In this document: positions 54,403-61,599 of the stretch, one piece after another | Position numbering within the stretch: position 1 is the stretch's first letter | How the letters are laid out: each line of letters opens with the position of its first letter | Assembly (NCBI GenBank): GCA_016795465.1 | Contig: JAEUHK010000090.1 | Location: 1 to 64,000, forward strand | From: Verrucomicrobiaceae bacterium | GTDB taxonomy: Bacteria > Verrucomicrobiota > Verrucomicrobiia > Verrucomicrobiales > Verrucomicrobiaceae | Reading direction: 5' to 3' | DNA length: 64,000 bases | Position numbers and translations under genes: made by a program | Notes under the pieces: model-generated | The model's database searches: none | What the model saw: only the letters and a program-made list of their open reading frames with translations | What the model was told of the DNA's origin: nothing

Positions 54403-54478
54403 CGGTTGGAGTGCAGGCTTTAGCCGATTCGCTGGATGTGAGACGCTCGTGTCGCCAGAAGGCTCCAACCTTTGCCGA
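54403..54478. repeat. REP-like arms after proA
   Basis: CGGTTGGAGTGCAGGCTTT plus AGCCGA (54403-54426) matches an arm of the 36061 element. A more divergent opposite copy (TCGCCAGAAGGCTCCAACC) is at 54452-54470. Confidence 0.6.
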
Positions 54479-54570
54479 CACTGTGACTCTGAACAAACGT
54501 GAGCCATGGGGCTTAAGGTGAGGCACCAGAGGCGAAAGGTGCCTGTCAGACCAAACAGCACTGAATGTGC

Positions 54571-54706
54571 GTTCTCAGTTCTCAGTTCCCGGTTCTCGGT
54601 TGGCTTTGGGCACATCGGTCCCATCAGACCTATTCGATGAGCCTGATGAGCCCAATGGGCCACCGCGAGAAACCAACTGAGAACCGCGAACTGAGAACCG
54701 AGAACG
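54571..54706. repeat. Long inverted repeat with tandem-repeat arms
   Basis: The left arm 54571-54630 and right arm 54641-54706 are complementary over about 60 bp with one 6-nt bulge and a 10-nt loop. The arms consist of GTTCTCAGTT-type units (GTTCTCAGTTCTCAGTTCCC at the left). It lies between two converging genes. Confidence 0.8.
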
Positions 54707-54709
54707 GTG

Positions 54710-57673
54710 TCACTTCGGCATCTCCACCTGCCCATCACCCATCAGGTAAGCGATGAGGTTGAGGACGTTTTCTTCGCCGAGGGCGGCGAGGAGGCCTTCG
54801 GGCATGAGGCTTTGCGCCATCTGCTCTTGTTTGACAATTTGGGTGCGTTCGAGGGTGAGGCGTTCGGCGGGTGTTTGGATGGTGAGGGTGCGCTCGGTCT
54901 GCTCGGGGACGACGCCGCTGAGGGTGCGGCCGTCTTTGAGGTGGAAGATGCTCACGCGGAAGTCGGCGGGCACGACGGCGCTGGGGTCGAGGATGTTTTC
55001 GAGGAGGTATTTGAGGTTGCGGCGGTCGCTGCCGGTGAGTTCGGGGCCGATGGCTCCGCCTTGGCCGTACATCTTGTGACAGGCTCCGCACACGGCGGTG
55101 AACATCAGGCGGCCTTTCGACTTGTCGGCCTTGGCGAGGGCTTCGGGCTTCAAAATGGCCTCCCACTTGGCGAACTCGGCTTTTTTGGCTTCCGGCGTGT
55201 CGCGGATCTCGCCCCAGGCTTCGGTGAGAAGTTTGGTGAGGGCTTCATCGCCGAGATTGCGGATCTGGCGGGCTTGGAAGGGCGAAATGGCCGCGGCGGG
55301 CACTTTGCCGGCCTTCACGGCTTCGAGCAAAACCTTCGCGTAGGAGGCGCGGGAGGTCAGCGTGGCCACGGTGGCCGCCTGCTGCTCCTGACTGCGCTCC
55401 GGCCACGAACCGGTGAGTTGTTTCGGGATGCTGGGATCGTCATAAGCCGCCAACGCACTGCGGGCGACGGTGCCGAGCACCTTGTCATTGATGAGCGTGC
55501 GGATGACCGCGAGCAATTCGGGCTTCGTCGTGCGGGTGAGGCTCTTGAAGGCGTTCAAGCGGGCGTTGGCATCGCCATCCGCGTTTTTGACGAGGACGAT
55601 GAGGTCTTCGATGGCCCGGCCGCTGCCGAAGAGGGCGGAGAGGGTTTGTATGTATGTAGTTCGGGCTTTAGCCCGCTCTTCGTCGTCCCCTTCGCCAGAA
55701 CGGGCTGAAGCCCGAACTACGAACTCATCCCAGCCCTTCGGCTTCTTCGCGCTGCTGAAGCCATCCAACCCCGCGGCCATGCCGGCGAGCACATCATCAA
55801 GGAGTGATGGCATCTTGCCATCAGCTGACGGCTGGAAGCCGTCACTCCCAGTAGCCATCAGCGCCACGAGCGCATCGACGGCCTCGGGCTTGTCCTCGAT
55901 CATCTCGGCGATGCGGCGGGCGACGAGGCGGCGCACGGTGGGGATTTTCGCCTCGCGGATGAGCTCCACGCCCTTCATCGGCTCCGCCGCCACCGCCGGC
56001 TCGATGCCATACCAGATCATGAGCGGCTGCTGACGGTCGTTGGCGTCTTCGGCGCGTTCCGCAAGCGCGGTGGCTGTATGCCAACGCATTTGAATTGGAA
56101 GACGCTGGAGGATGGACGCTACATTTAAGCGCACCGATGCATCTTCATCGGTCGATAAATTAAAAACTAGGCTTTCGATGACAACGCGATGTTCTTCTTT
56201 GCATTCGGGTGTTCCAAGAAAATCACCCCAACTTTTTAGGGTTTTGTTTTTCACCGCAAATCGTTCAACAGGAATGTCCGAAAAGATTCGTCGGATCTTG
56301 CTGGCTGTCTCTTCTCTCCCCAAAATAGATTTCCACATCGAAATTCGTTTTGCGCCGGATACTTCATTCTTTTTCAGAACTTCCATTCTAGTCCACCAGT
56401 TGTTCTTAGCTTTGTCGGCCTTTCCTTCCCCATACACGATCTTATAAATCCGACCGCTGCTGCGGTGCACGCCGTCGTTGTCGTGGCATTCGCCGCTGTC
56501 GCTCCAGTCGGCGACGAAGACGTTGCCGTCGGGGCCGGTGAGGAGGTCGATGCCGCGGAACCATTTGTCTTTGGCCTTCATGAAATCAGGCGCGTGCTTG
56601 CCGACGTAGCCGCAGCCTTCGCGATGCAGCGTGTCCATGTTGATGCGGTTACCGTGCAGGTTGCAGGTGAGGACGGCTCCGTGGTATTTCTCCGGCCAGA
56701 GGCCGCCCTGATAGATGAGCATGCCGACGTGGGCGTGGCCGCCGCCTAGCGAGTCGGTCTTGCCGGTGACGCCGAGCTTGCGGATGTCGCTCCAAGTTTC
56801 GGCCCCGGCATCCCAGTGAAAGTGGTCGGCGGTCTGCTCGATGACTTCATAGACGTGCGGATTGAGGTGCGTGCCGAACATGCGGCGGTAGTAGGCACCG
56901 GGAATGCCGTGCCAGAGGTGGCCGATGACGGTGTTGATCCAGAAGAGCTCGCCCTCGGCATTCCAATCGTGGCCCCAGGAGTTCGTGCCGCCGTGGCATA
57001 CGACTTCAAAGACCTTCCGCGTGGGATGGTAGCGCCAGATGCCGCAGTTGATCTTGGTGCGCTTTTCCAGCGGCGTGCCGGGTGCGCCGACGGCGGAGGT
57101 GTCGGTGATGCCGTGGCGGCCGTAAAGCCAGCCATCGGGGCCCCAGCGCAGGCCGTTGACGATGTTGTGGCCGATGGTCTTCACGTTGAAGCCATCGAGC
57201 AGCACCTCGGGCTCGCCATCGGGTGTGTCGTCGCCATTTTTATCGGCGATGAAGCTGAGCGTGCCGTTGTGCAGCACCCAAGCGCCGCCGTAGCCGGTCT
57301 CCACGCTGGTGAGGTAGCTGCCGCCTTCCCAGAAGACCTTGCGGCCGTCGTGTTTGCCATCGCCATCCTTGTCTTCGAGGATGATGACGCGGTCGCGCAG
57401 CTTCGTGTCCCAGCGCATGGGATTTTCGGCAAAGGTATAGTTTTCTGCGACCCACAGCCGGCCCTTCGCATCCCAGGCCATGGCGATGGGCTGGCGCACA
57501 TCCGGCTCCGCGGCAAAGACGAGGCACTTGAAGCCCGGCGGCAGCTCCATCGTGGCCGCAGCCTCCTCGGCGGACATGGGCGCGCCTTTTTCCGTGTCGT
57601 AGATGGCGGGGAAGTCGGCGGCGGAGAGCGCAGAGCAGACAGCGAAGAGACAGAAGGCGGCGCGGAGGAGCAT
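54710..57673 (-). CDS. PVC-type haem-binding membrane-bound dehydrogenase with HEAT-like repeats and cytochrome c domain
   Basis: A 987-residue exported protein. Signal peptide about 1-18. Residues about 45-410 form a sorbosone/glucose dehydrogenase-like propeller (PIAMAWDAKGRLWVAENYTF, IILEDKDGDGKHDGRKVFWEG, GLRWGPDGWLYGRHGITDTS). Residues about 410-810 are helical HEAT-like repeats. The c-type haem site is CGACHKMYGQGG (about residue 855), followed by the haem-binding-domain end with FLKDG-like FHLKDGRTLSG. Codons about 608-624 and 651-673 are in-frame palindromic insertions, and codons about 408-523 have markedly lower GC than the rest. It probably oxidises a sugar-type substrate and passes electrons to the haem; the substrate is not known. 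Confidence 0.9.
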   Translation of the reverse strand: MLLRAAFCLFAVCSALSAADFPAIYDTEKGAPMSAEEAAATMELPPGFKCLVFAAEPDVRQPIAMAWDAKGRLWVAENYTFAENPMRWDTKLRDRVIILEDKDGDGKHDGRKVFWEGGSYLTSVETGYGGAWVLHNGTLSFIADKNGDDTPDGEPEVLLDGFNVKTIGHNIVNGLRWGPDGWLYGRHGITDTSAVGAPGTPLEKRTKINCGIWRYHPTRKVFEVVCHGGTNSWGHDWNAEGELFWINTVIGHLWHGIPGAYYRRMFGTHLNPHVYEVIEQTADHFHWDAGAETWSDIRKLGVTGKTDSLGGGHAHVGMLIYQGGLWPEKYHGAVLTCNLHGNRINMDTLHREGCGYVGKHAPDFMKAKDKWFRGIDLLTGPDGNVFVADWSDSGECHDNDGVHRSSGRIYKIVYGEGKADKAKNNWWTRMEVLKKNEVSGAKRISMWKSILGREETASKIRRIFSDIPVERFAVKNKTLKSWGDFLGTPECKEEHRVVIESLVFNLSTDEDASVRLNVASILQRLPIQMRWHTATALAERAEDANDRQQPLMIWYGIEPAVAAEPMKGVELIREAKIPTVRRLVARRIAEMIEDKPEAVDALVALMATGSDGFQPSADGKMPSLLDDVLAGMAAGLDGFSSAKKPKGWDEFVVRASARSGEGDDEERAKARTTYIQTLSALFGSGRAIEDLIVLVKNADGDANARLNAFKSLTRTTKPELLAVIRTLINDKVLGTVARSALAAYDDPSIPKQLTGSWPERSQEQQAATVATLTSRASYAKVLLEAVKAGKVPAAAISPFQARQIRNLGDEALTKLLTEAWGEIRDTPEAKKAEFAKWEAILKPEALAKADKSKGRLMFTAVCGACHKMYGQGGAIGPELTGSDRRNLKYLLENILDPSAVVPADFRVSIFHLKDGRTLSGVVPEQTERTLTIQTPAERLTLERTQIVKQEQMAQSLMPEGLLAALGEENVLNLIAYLMGDGQVEMPK
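55656..55720. repeat. REP pair inserted in frame in the PVC haem gene (GTAGTTCGG family)
   Basis: Left arm GTAGTTCGGGCTTTAGCCCG (55656-55675) and right arm CGGGCTGAAGCCCGAACTAC (55701-55720) are inverted copies differing at one loop base. On the coding strand it is translated as VVRASARSGEGDDEERAKAR plus two residues, without a stop. Confidence 0.9.
55801..55848. repeat. Second REP pair inserted in frame in the PVC haem gene (GGAG family)
   Basis: GGAG, hairpin TGATGGCA-tct-TGCCATCA, gc, hairpin TGACGGCT-gga-AGCCGTCA, CTCC. The two hairpins differ by paired (compensatory) changes. The coding strand gives GSDGFQPSADGKMPSL, in frame. Confidence 0.9.
56105..56450. other. Low-GC patch inside the PVC haem gene
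   Basis: Hand counting of 56161-56400 gives 101 G/C in 240 bp (about 42%), against about 60-65% on both sides. The frame is intact and encodes the first HEAT-like residues (about 408-523). Runs such as TTTTTAGGGTTTTGTTTTTC are not found elsewhere in the gene. Confidence 0.8.
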
Positions 57674-57779
57674 GGCGGAAAAAAGAGAGCTGCATTAACG
57701 GTCGAAGCGCCGCGGTTTGCACGACAAACCTTGATCCTTCCTTGACCACCTCGACGGCGGAGCCTTGACTGACCGCCTC

Positions 57780-59516
57780 ATGACACGCCAGGACGCCGCC
57801 GCTATCTTTGAACGCATTGCCACGCTGCTCGAATTGAAGGGGGAAAACCCGTTCAAGACGCGGGCCTACCGCACAGGGGCGGAAATCGTGGAGAGCTTCA
57901 GCGGCGACATCATGAAGCTGGCGGCGGCAAACCAGCTCGCGGGCATCAAAGGCCTCGGCGAAGCACTGCGGGACAAGCTGCACGAGATGGCCACGACCGG
58001 TCGGCTGGAGTTTTACGAGAAGCTGAAGGCGGAATTCCCGGACACGCTGTTTGAGCTCTTCGACATCCAAGGCCTCGGGCCGAAGAAGGTGGCCGCTTTG
58101 CATTCGCAGCTCGGCGTGAACAGCCTCGCCGACCTCAAACGCGTTTGCGAGGACGGCACGGCGGCGGCGATTTCCGGCTTTGGCGACAAAACGGTGAAGA
58201 AGATCCTCGAAAGCATCGCCTTCCACGAGCAGCACGCGTCGGAGTTCCGGCTCGATCAGGTCTATCCGGTCGTTCAGACGATCCTCGAAGCGTTGCGCGA
58301 GCATCCAAATGCCTCACGCGTGGAGATTTGCGGCAGTTTCCGCCGCGGCAAGGAGACAGTGCATGACCTGGACTTCCTCGTGGCCACGAAAAAGCCGGAG
58401 GCGGTCATCGAGGCCTTCGTGCAACTACCGGAGGTCATCGATGTGATTGCCAAAGGCGCGACGAAGGCGAGCGTGCATGTGCAAAACGGCCTGCAATGCG
58501 ATCTGCGGGCGGTTTCGAGCGCGGAGTTCCCCTTTGCGCTGGCTTACTTCACCGGCAGCAAGGAGCACAACGTGGCCATCCGCGGCCGGGCGCTCGATCA
58601 CGGCCTCTCGCTCAATGAATACGGTTTCACGTCCACGAAGGACGGCGTGAGCGTGCCGGAGGTCGAGGACGAGCGTGACATCTACCGCACGCTCGGCTTG
58701 GACTACATCGAGCCCGAGCTGCGGGAAAACACCGGCGAGATCGAGGCTGCGGAGCATGGCAAGCTGCCCCGGCTGATCGAATTGGAGAACCTGCGAGGTG
58801 TTTTCCACAATCACAGCACCTACAGCGATGGCCGTGCATCACTGCGCGAGATGGCGGAGGCGGCGCATGACCTCGGCATGCAGTATTTTGGCATCGCCGA
58901 CCACAGCAAGGCCTCCTTCCAAGCCAACGGACTCGATGAAAAGCGCCTGCTGGCGCAGATCGCGGAGATTCGGGAGCTGAACGCTGAATTCGAAGGCTTC
59001 CGCATCTTCACCGGCAGCGAGGTGGACATCCTCAAAGACGGCTCGCTGGACTTTCCGGACGAAGTTCTCGCCCGGCTCGATTACGCGGTCGCCAGCGTGC
59101 ACAACGTCTTCAACTTGCCGGAGGCCGAGATGACGAAGCGAATCATCAAAGCCATCGAGAATCCTTACATCACGATGATCGGGCATCTCACGGGTCGTTT
59201 GCTGCTGCAACGGCCCTCGTATGCCGTCGATGTGCCCGCCATCCTTGATGCCGCGGCGGCCACGGGCACCATCATCGAGCTAAACGCCAGCGGCTGGCGG
59301 CTCGACATGGACTGGCGCTGGTGGAAGCTGGCCCGCGAGAAAGGCGTGAAGTGCAGCATCAACCCGGATGCACACAGCACGCACGGCCTCAAAGACGTCA
59401 TCTTTGGCATCCGTGCCGCCCGCAAAGGCTGGCTGCGGCGCGAGGATGTGATCAACGCCCTGCCACTCGACGAGGTGGAGAAGGTGCTGAAGGCCAAACG
59501 CGAGCGCCTCGGTTGA
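57780..59516 (+). CDS. polX: DNA polymerase/3'-5' exonuclease PolX
   Basis: A 578-residue family-X repair polymerase. The N-terminal HhH region begins IFERIATLLELKGENPFKTRAYR, with HhH motifs GIKGLGEALRDKLHEM and IQGLGPKKVAALHSQLG. The palm shows GSFRRGKETVHDLDFLVATKK (catalytic Asp-x-Asp) and CDLRAVSSAEFPFALAYFTGSK (third Asp). The C-terminal PHP exonuclease domain starts at about residue 345 (FHNHSTYSDGRASLREMA) and includes GIADHSKASF, GSEVDILKDGSLDFPDE and INPDAHSTHGLKD. It fills gaps in base-excision repair. The start at ATG 57780 matches the family; a TTG at 57765 is also in frame. Confidence 0.95.
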   Translation: MTRQDAAAIFERIATLLELKGENPFKTRAYRTGAEIVESFSGDIMKLAAANQLAGIKGLGEALRDKLHEMATTGRLEFYEKLKAEFPDTLFELFDIQGLGPKKVAALHSQLGVNSLADLKRVCEDGTAAAISGFGDKTVKKILESIAFHEQHASEFRLDQVYPVVQTILEALREHPNASRVEICGSFRRGKETVHDLDFLVATKKPEAVIEAFVQLPEVIDVIAKGATKASVHVQNGLQCDLRAVSSAEFPFALAYFTGSKEHNVAIRGRALDHGLSLNEYGFTSTKDGVSVPEVEDERDIYRTLGLDYIEPELRENTGEIEAAEHGKLPRLIELENLRGVFHNHSTYSDGRASLREMAEAAHDLGMQYFGIADHSKASFQANGLDEKRLLAQIAEIRELNAEFEGFRIFTGSEVDILKDGSLDFPDEVLARLDYAVASVHNVFNLPEAEMTKRIIKAIENPYITMIGHLTGRLLLQRPSYAVDVPAILDAAAATGTIIELNASGWRLDMDWRWWKLAREKGVKCSINPDAHSTHGLKDVIFGIRAARKGWLRREDVINALPLDEVEKVLKAKRERLG

Positions 59517-59563
59517 ACTTTGAGCTTGGAAGTTCTCCCCTGCCCCGCCAAGATGGAAGCCAC

Positions 59564-60265
59564 ATGCTCGAAGTGCTTACCCAACTCCTCCAGGTCCAGG
59601 AACGCGATCAGCGCATCCTGAAGTTCCAAAAAGAACTCAAAGACATCCCGCTACAGCAGGCGCGGGCGAAAACGCAGCTCGCCGGTGATCAGGCGGCGGT
59701 CGAAAAGGCCACGCAGACGATGAAGGAGATCGAGGTGAAGATCAAAAGCATCGAGCTCGACATCCAGACGCGCAAAACGAGCATCAAGCGCCTCCAGGAC
59801 CAGCAGTTCGAGACGCGGAAGAATGATGAGTTCGCGGCCCTCGGGCATGAGATTAAACGCTACGAGACCGATGTCACCGCGCTCGAAGACAGTGAGTTGG
59901 AGCAGATGGAGGCTCTCGAAGCCGCGAAGGCGGCGCTGAAGGTGGCTCAGGGCAAGCTGGCGGAGACGCAGGCCCGCGTGGATGTGGAGCTGAAGGCGCT
60001 CGACGAGCGTGCGGCAGGCATTCAAACCCGCGTGACCGATTTGCAGGCCGAGCGGAAGACGCTGGCCGAGCCCGTCGATCCCGATGCGCTGGAACTCTAC
60101 ACACGCATCTTCAACAAAAAGGGTGACGCGGTCGTGGCGGTGGAAGCCGGTGTCTGCCGGGGCTGCCATGTGAAAGTGGTCAGCAGCACCATCCAGTCGC
60201 TCAAACAGGCCGCGGGGCTCACGCACTGCGATTCCTGCGGACGCATTCTTTACCTCATCGAGTAG
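59564..60265 (+). CDS. Coiled-coil protein with C4-type zinc ribbon
   Basis: A 233-residue cytoplasmic protein of the zf-RING_7/CT398 type. Residues about 1-170 form long helices with heptads (VEKATQTMKEIEVKIKSIEL, LEAAKAALKVAQGKLAETQARVDVEL), and the C-terminus carries a zinc ribbon with CRGCHVKV and CDSCGRILYL (Cys-x2-Cys twice). This family is widespread in PVC, Chlamydiae and Actinobacteria; in Chlamydia the homologue binds sigma54 and flagellar-type export parts, but the general role is not settled. It is 47 bp after polX and 48 bp before the kinase-like gene, so the three could be one transcript. Confidence 0.88.
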   Translation: MLEVLTQLLQVQERDQRILKFQKELKDIPLQQARAKTQLAGDQAAVEKATQTMKEIEVKIKSIELDIQTRKTSIKRLQDQQFETRKNDEFAALGHEIKRYETDVTALEDSELEQMEALEAAKAALKVAQGKLAETQARVDVELKALDERAAGIQTRVTDLQAERKTLAEPVDPDALELYTRIFNKKGDAVVAVEAGVCRGCHVKVVSSTIQSLKQAAGLTHCDSCGRILYLIE

Positions 60266-60313
60266 CAAAAAAGGCCGCCGAAGGGCATCGGACCTGCTGT
60301 TTCGCCATCGCTC

Positions 60314-61345
60314 ATGATCGAAATCACCCGCCGGAAGAATTTCATTACCGTCACCGACGAGTTGATCGAGTATCTCGACCAGTTTGGCCGCTGTGACGCC
60401 CTGCCGACGACCTACAACGACCTGCGAAACTTCTCCGAAAGCTACCCGCTTTACGACAAGGAAGGCAACGCGACTTACTGGAGCAGCGTGCTCTACCCCC
60501 GCGAGGTGCAGCAGGAGATTTATCCGAAGCTCACGAGCATCTACTCGCTCCTGCGCACCGGGGATTACCATGCCGTGCCGCATCTATTCGTGGAGCGGGT
60601 GGACTACTGCGAGTTCGGCAACTCACGCCCCTTCCGCGTGCGGGTGGTGAATCAATACAACGACAACTACGACCACTTTTACGTCAAGACGGCCGACGCC
60701 TCGCGGGTGTATGGCCTGGAGCTGGAGCATCTGCTCTCGCCGAACCGCATCAACTACCTCATGCATCGTGGTGGCACGCTGGTGGAGGAGCACATCGCGG
60801 GCATTCCGGGGGATGTTTTCATGCGCGACTACCTCCACCGCCCGGATTTGAACCGCGTGCGCATCGCGAAGGAGTTCGTGAAATTTAGTGAGCGCTGTTT
60901 CATCCGCCTGCTGGGGGACATGCGCAGCTACAACTACGTCATCGATATGACGCCGGACTTTGAGGAGGTGCAGTATCGCGTCCGTGCCATCGACTTTGAC
61001 CAGCAGAGCTACGAGGGACGGAAGAGCCTCTACCTCCCGCAATTCTTCAAAGAGAACAATCCCATCGTCCAGCTCTGCTCCGCCTGCCTGAACTTCCCCA
61101 CGATGAAGCAGTATCAGGAGGAGGAGCGCAGCCTGATCTCCCGTCGCTACCTCTCCGAGCACCAGCGCATCTCCGCGCTGATCAACTGCATGAAAAAGAA
61201 TGCCGTGGAGCCCTTCGAAAAGGTGGTGCAGCTCCGCGCAGAGCTGGGTGATTATCACCAGACACACCTCTTTGATACCTGCCAAAGCATGGGAGAGATC
61301 GTGGAGCGAAATCTCGATTACATGCTCGGCAAGCACCTCGCCTGA
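60314..61345 (+). CDS. Conserved protein with kinase-like catalytic motifs, function unknown
   Basis: A 343-residue soluble protein not recognised as a named family. The middle and C-terminal part resembles the protein-kinase-like fold: LLVEEHIAGIPGD-like hinge (about 155-166), GDMRSYNYVI (Asp202, Asn207; spacing as in the catalytic loop D-x4-N) and RVRAIDFDQQSYEG (Asp227-Phe-Asp229, like DFG). A lysine in FYVKTADAS (Lys125) could be the ATP-binding residue. The first 90 residues (FITVTDELIEYLDQFG and on) are not assigned. If the reading is right, it is a divergent small-molecule or protein kinase. No signal peptide or membrane segment. Downstream of the zinc-ribbon gene. Confidence 0.7.
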   Translation: MIEITRRKNFITVTDELIEYLDQFGRCDALPTTYNDLRNFSESYPLYDKEGNATYWSSVLYPREVQQEIYPKLTSIYSLLRTGDYHAVPHLFVERVDYCEFGNSRPFRVRVVNQYNDNYDHFYVKTADASRVYGLELEHLLSPNRINYLMHRGGTLVEEHIAGIPGDVFMRDYLHRPDLNRVRIAKEFVKFSERCFIRLLGDMRSYNYVIDMTPDFEEVQYRVRAIDFDQQSYEGRKSLYLPQFFKENNPIVQLCSACLNFPTMKQYQEEERSLISRRYLSEHQRISALINCMKKNAVEPFEKVVQLRAELGDYHQTHLFDTCQSMGEIVERNLDYMLGKHLA

Positions 61346-61599
61346 GCCGTAGGTCGGGAAGGTTTGGCGCCAATCACCTCCGCAAGCACTCCGGCTTCTC
61401 GCCGCCAAACTTCCCGACTCTTGAGCGCGTGCGAAGATCTCGGAGGCCCCCAAACCGTCGGGAAGTTCGGCGAAGGAAACCTCGACACATCGCAACGCTG
61501 CATTCGCCAAACCTTCCCAACCCACGGAAAAGCGGCTCGCGGGTCCGCAACCCTCTGTCGTTGCCAGCACGGCTTTTCGCATCCAGAATCCGCCCGCTC
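61346..61599 (+). promoter_or_regulatory. trpE leader with four inverted/direct copies of a GGGAAG-type motif
   Basis: Copies at 61353-61369 (GTCGGGAAGGTTTGGCG), 61403-61418 (inverted), 61457-61474 (GTCGGGAAGTTCGGCG-AA) and 61503-61521 (inverted). Copies 1 and 2 pair, 3 and 4 pair, and 1 with 4 could also pair, so alternative folds are possible. GTAG precedes the first copy (61349). No run of Trp codons (TGG) in a short leader ORF was seen, so classical attenuation is not supported. Confidence 0.55.

Larger units (their letters stand above)
54378..54709. other. Convergent intergenic region filled with repeats
   Basis: No gene in these 332 bp between the proA stop and the PVC haem gene stop. 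It contains a GGAG-family REP arm (54403-54426) and a long inverted repeat (54571-54706). Either could serve as a bidirectional terminator. Confidence 0.65.

Noticed and set aside
61346..61599. Classical tryptophan attenuator or T-box in front of trpE
   Set aside because: No short leader ORF with Trp codons and no T-box specifier motif were found; only the repeated inverted motif is present.
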